Below, piece after piece: positions 61,701 through 64,000 of a DNA stretch of 64,000 nt. A model generated the notes under the pieces. It had not been told where the DNA came from, ran no database searches, and saw only the letters and a program-made list of their open reading frames with translations. Source of the stretch: Oligoflexia bacterium (GTDB taxonomy: Bacteria > Bdellovibrionota > UBA1018); contig CAITVN010000215.1 of the NCBI GenBank assembly GCA_903895855.1, forward strand, positions 53,331-117,330. Direction: 5' to 3'. The position numbers and the translations under genes are program-made. Every line of letters starts with the position of its first letter. Position 1 is the first letter of the stretch.

Positions 61701-63769
61701 AGTGTGCAGGCATTGCCAGTGCTCGCAGCCGTCGGACTAGTCGTGCAAGCAATCGATGTCGGAGTGCTCGGTGAGTTGTTAGCTCCCGTAATCGTGCTTG
61801 AGGTCACCGTACCCGAGTAGGCCGTACCGTCGTAGGCCCTCACCTTGACTAGACAAGTTGCTCCTTTAGCAGGCGCAGTGAATGTTGCATTTCCGGTTGA
61901 ACTATTCACCACCACACTCGTGCACGTGCTGCTTGAATCTGAATACGAAACCGTATCACCATCGGGGTCTGTCGGCGACGCCGCCGTGAGTGTGCAGGCG
62001 TTGCCGGTGCTCGCAGCCGTTGGACTAGTCGTGCACGAAATCGATGTCGGAGTGCTCGGTGAATTGTTAGCACTAGCTGCAGTACCGGTAATGGTACTTG
62101 AGGTCACTGTACCCGAGTACGCCGTACCATCGTAAGCTTTTACTTTCACTAAACAGCTCGCGCCATTGGCAGGAGCTGTAAATGTTGCATTTCCGGTAGA
62201 GCTATTCACCACCACGCTCGAGCACGTGCTGCTTGAATCTGAATACGAAACCGTATCGCCATCTGGGTCTGTTGGCGACGCGGCCATGAGTGTGCAGGCG
62301 TTGCCGGTGCTAGATCCTACTGGGCTCGTTGCGCATGAAATCGATGTCGGAGTGGTCGGTGAATTGTTGGCTCCCGTAATCGTGCTTGATGTCACCGCAC
62401 TCGAATAGTCAGTGCCATCGTACGCTCTCACCTTCACTAAACAAGTCGCGCCTTTAGCGGGAGCTGTAAAAGTTGCATTACCGGTTGAGCTATTCACTGC
62501 AACGCCAGTGCAGGTGCTGCTCGCATCAGCATAGGTAACCGTGTCACTGTCAGCATCTGTCGGAGACGCCGCTGTGAGCGTGCAAGCGTTGCCGGTGCTA
62601 GCTGCAACTGGACTCGTTGCGCATGAAATCGATGTCGGAGTGCTTGGCGCGTGATTTTCTGCGGCCGCCCTCACGATACTGAGCGTGTAGGTTTTTGTGC
62701 TCGATTCATTGTTAGAAGTCACCACGACAGTGACCGTATTGGTACCCACACTCATCGAAAGAGCCGACGATGCAGTGCCTGAATTCACGGTAGTTCCGTT
62801 CACAGTCACGGTCGCGCCGGTATACACAACGGGTGCGGTGACTGTGAGCGAAGCGATCGAGCTATCAATCGAAACAGAGTACCAAAGAGTGTCAGCCGAA
62901 AAACTGGGAGTGAGCGAACCAGAAGACAGACTAAGATCTGACAGATGGGCATCATCTTCGAGTGGGTTACTCTCTTCTGTAAAACCAGGATTCAATGGAT
63001 TGGCGATAAAATCAGCAGTCGACGAAGCGAGCTCTGTCACGCTTGGGGTTGCGGTTCCACCATCTGTCAACGGAATCTCAACCGTTCCGGCCTCACCTGT
63101 GCCGTTGATGTTTCCGTCAAACGCGAAATCAGTGACTAGCGCACTGACCAAATCGGTGGTACTCGCGCCGACATTTTTCGCGTACTGAGACATTGCAGAT
63201 AAGACTAAACCATATTTCGCATCATTACTGGTCTGATCAGTCGGCGCCAACGTCGCATCTGAACTCACCGAAGTGATGTCAGTTAGATTAAATGCCGTTG
63301 CGATGTCACTATTTGCTGCATCGATTTGATCTTTGAGTGAGCCAGCCAATTGCTTCGCCCGCTGAACTGCCATTTCGGTCAGAGCAGAAATCGCAACTCG
63401 CCTCGACGGCGGCACGGCCGTCAATCTGGTTCTCATCTTAAAAGTACCCAACGGCACCGTCAATCCGGTCGCCTCGTCATAGTAGGTACCGCCAGAAAGC
63501 TCGAACTCCATCGCTGAGCTTCCGGGGTCTGAAGTGATCTCACAAGTTGCCGCAGCGATTGAACAACTACCCAAAACTTTGTCTTGATCACCATTATCAG
63601 CCAGTGAGTACATGGTCACAACTGCGCCATTAATCGTGCCCTTCATGCCATAAACAGTGATAGGCAAAAGGCCCGAACTCAATGCTGAAGCCCGGTAATT
63701 AAGCCCAATACCGCAATTGGTGAGGCTCACCAGTGCGAAAAAGAGCGAAATCAGCTTAAGTTTTCTCAT
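58706..63769 (-). CDS. Large repeat-rich surface lipoprotein (cadherin-like beta-sandwich, Cys-rich tandem repeats, GLUG-like modules)
   Basis: Lipobox LTNC; LSDLSLSSGSLTPSFSADTLWYSVSIDSSIASLTVTAP (beta-sandwich-like); five about 96-100-aa repeats; GLYGYSLGSVHDLTLSNVNLVG.. GLUG-like segments in two blocks. Confidence 0.85.
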   Translation of the reverse strand: MRKLKLISLFFALVSLTNCGIGLNYRASALSSGLLPITVYGMKGTINGAVVTMYSLADNGDQDKVLGSCSIAAATCEITSDPGSSAMEFELSGGTYYDEATGLTVPLGTFKMRTRLTAVPPSRRVAISALTEMAVQRAKQLAGSLKDQIDAANSDIATAFNLTDITSVSSDATLAPTDQTSNDAKYGLVLSAMSQYAKNVGASTTDLVSALVTDFAFDGNINGTGEAGTVEIPLTDGGTATPSVTELASSTADFIANPLNPGFTEESNPLEDDAHLSDLSLSSGSLTPSFSADTLWYSVSIDSSIASLTVTAPVVYTGATVTVNGTTVNSGTASSALSMSVGTNTVTVVVTSNNESSTKTYTLSIVRAAAENHAPSTPTSISCATSPVAASTGNACTLTAASPTDADSDTVTYADASSTCTGVAVNSSTGNATFTAPAKGATCLVKVRAYDGTDYSSAVTSSTITGANNSPTTPTSISCATSPVGSSTGNACTLMAASPTDPDGDTVSYSDSSSTCSSVVVNSSTGNATFTAPANGASCLVKVKAYDGTAYSGTVTSSTITGTAASANNSPSTPTSISCTTSPTAASTGNACTLTAASPTDPDGDTVSYSDSSSTCTSVVVNSSTGNATFTAPAKGATCLVKVRAYDGTAYSGTVTSSTITGANNSPSTPTSIACTTSPTAASTGNACTLTAASPTDPDGDTVSYSDSSSTCTSVVVNSSTGNATYTAPALSATCLVKVKSYDGTAYSGTVTSSTITGAVASANTAPTTPTAIQCMTAPYPASTGNGCTLTAASPTDPEGDTVSYADAASTCAGVVVNSSTGNATFTAPGLGATCLVKVKAYDGALYSSAVTSATITGTNGCNIAFAGGAGTSGDPYLVSTAAQMDSIGTSSCLWDKYFKLTANISLSAYTGTQFHGGFDFSGDFDGNSKTISDFSSTNATIGLYGYSLGSVHDLTLSNVNLVGNGGGAIASSLGGGGSISNVYVSGTVAGVSNVGCIVGNMRGNSTMSRSHASCAVVGAAGSSYLGGLVGLLGEFPSITNSYFTGSVVGDYGLGGISGTTRDNSGTFGSVNYSYSTGSVTSLTSSTDVGGLIGDVDGYSGTVTGGGMGNDVAPHSFWDTQTSGRAMSASGGNGLSTSLMKTAINYTGAGWDNTYVWNIVDGSYPTLRTAAQMPVPKYFNNSAAPGGTLPHWNTLANWFTNSACTTAASSIPQTGEAVYLKGAVAPDTGPSAALTVARFDTSGLSQALDSSAGTVTSNVNIAAGGALLMGVAGNATYIQKWYGTMANSTPTATFQGVSENYATIKGNAVFNDSSSSIGSPSSYGIVEGYALFNDLSHTEIFTDGYGVSYYVHCNGGVGLAFGGGSGTAGDPFLISTAAQMRSIGTAPCSWSKYFKLTQNISLADYTGRQFRLISGFSGIFDGNSKTISNFSYSDTSDAQVVGLYGYSEGNIHDLALTNVNVVGGHDVGAIAGGSGGTMSNVYVSGTVTGTDYVGCVVGALRGSWGVINKARASCTVSGSNTVGGILGWISAYGSLSNSYFTGAVSGYQSIGGLVGYLHDDGSNCATLANCYSTGTVTFTGGGTTGRGGLVGANESGTAGSGSFWDTETSGVATTSGGGTGKTTAQMKTTATFTGASWNSTTIWKLGAGVYPTLFDSYNFYSTCAQIPDQNMCAASALSCTWSSGACQ
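61190..62660 (-). repeat. Five-copy tandem repeat within the surface lipoprotein gene
   Basis: Anchor GATGTCGGAGTG (or a variant) on the + strand at 61455, 61755, 62043, 62343, 62631; spacings 300, 288, 300, 288 bp. Confidence 0.92.
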
Positions 63770-63896
63770 GCAATTCATGACATTATCGTTTCGGTATTCG
63801 ACCTCATGAACTTAAGATTTTTTGACGGGGCGAATTGAATTTCCTCAGCGAGAGCGCACAACGTGTTGCCTCATTGAAAAATGCCGGTGAACGCTC

Positions 63897-64000
63897 TTAA
63901 GCAGCTTGGGTTAGCTGATCTTGACTAAAAAGATCGTAAAATTCCTTCAATTTCTTCTCCAGACCCAACTGTAAGGCAATTGGGTCTAAAGATTGATACT
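63897..64000 (-). CDS. C-terminal end of an unidentified CDS (partial at right edge)
   Basis: Minus strand ...YQSLDPIALQLGLEKKLKEFYDLFSQDQLTQAA*; ORF runs off the window. Confidence 0.5.
   Translation of the reverse strand, partial: YQSLDPIALQLGLEKKLKEFYDLFSQDQLTQAA

Noticed and set aside
61632-62408. Plus-strand ORFs with repeated HVLLESEYETVSPSGSVGDAA...
   Set aside because: They are antisense readings of the lipoprotein repeats, with no independent coding evidence.
61190-62660. Possible CRISPR array from regularly spaced repeats
   Set aside because: The repeat unit is about 290 bp, is in frame with a protein repeat and has no unique short spacers; no cas genes nearby.

Overview
The 64 kb window looks like a chromosomal segment from a Gram-negative bacterium. 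A Bdellovibrionota or delta-proteobacterium-like origin is an inference from gene content, not proven. From left to right: (1) FHA-domain proteins next to a TadC-like type II secretion F protein, and NagZ. (2) A propionyl-CoA carboxylase / methylmalonyl-CoA mutase cluster. (3) A sigma-54 activator, then a lipid-kinase / Fe-S protein / AGPS-like FAD oxidase operon. (4) A cysteine desulfurase-ThiI pair, an HNH protein, and a sigma-like/zinc-finger anti-sigma-like membrane fusion. (5) A nearly complete alpha-spc-S10-str ribosomal superoperon on the minus strand (rplQ to rpsL). It lacks tuf, carries a decayed map (methionine aminopeptidase) remnant between adk and infA, and has a strongly structured RNA segment between rpsJ and rplC. 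(6) A small, scarred accessory interval (about 44.9-47.8 kb) with an IS256-transposase/metallopeptidase chimera, an ORF6N pseudogene, a 29-bp dispersed repeat and a poly-G promoter spacer. (7) A surface-glycan cluster (GT4-Stealth fusion, GT8, other GTs, ABC exporter, OmpA, O-antigen ligase-like, sugar transferase). (8) A 1690-aa repeat-rich surface lipoprotein. I did not find a clearly new defence or mobile system. The strongest unexplained signals are the map remnant, the rpsJ-rplC RNA structure, the poly-G promoter spacer, the transposase chimera and the 588-bp higher-order repeat. All family calls come from reading motifs; no database search was run.
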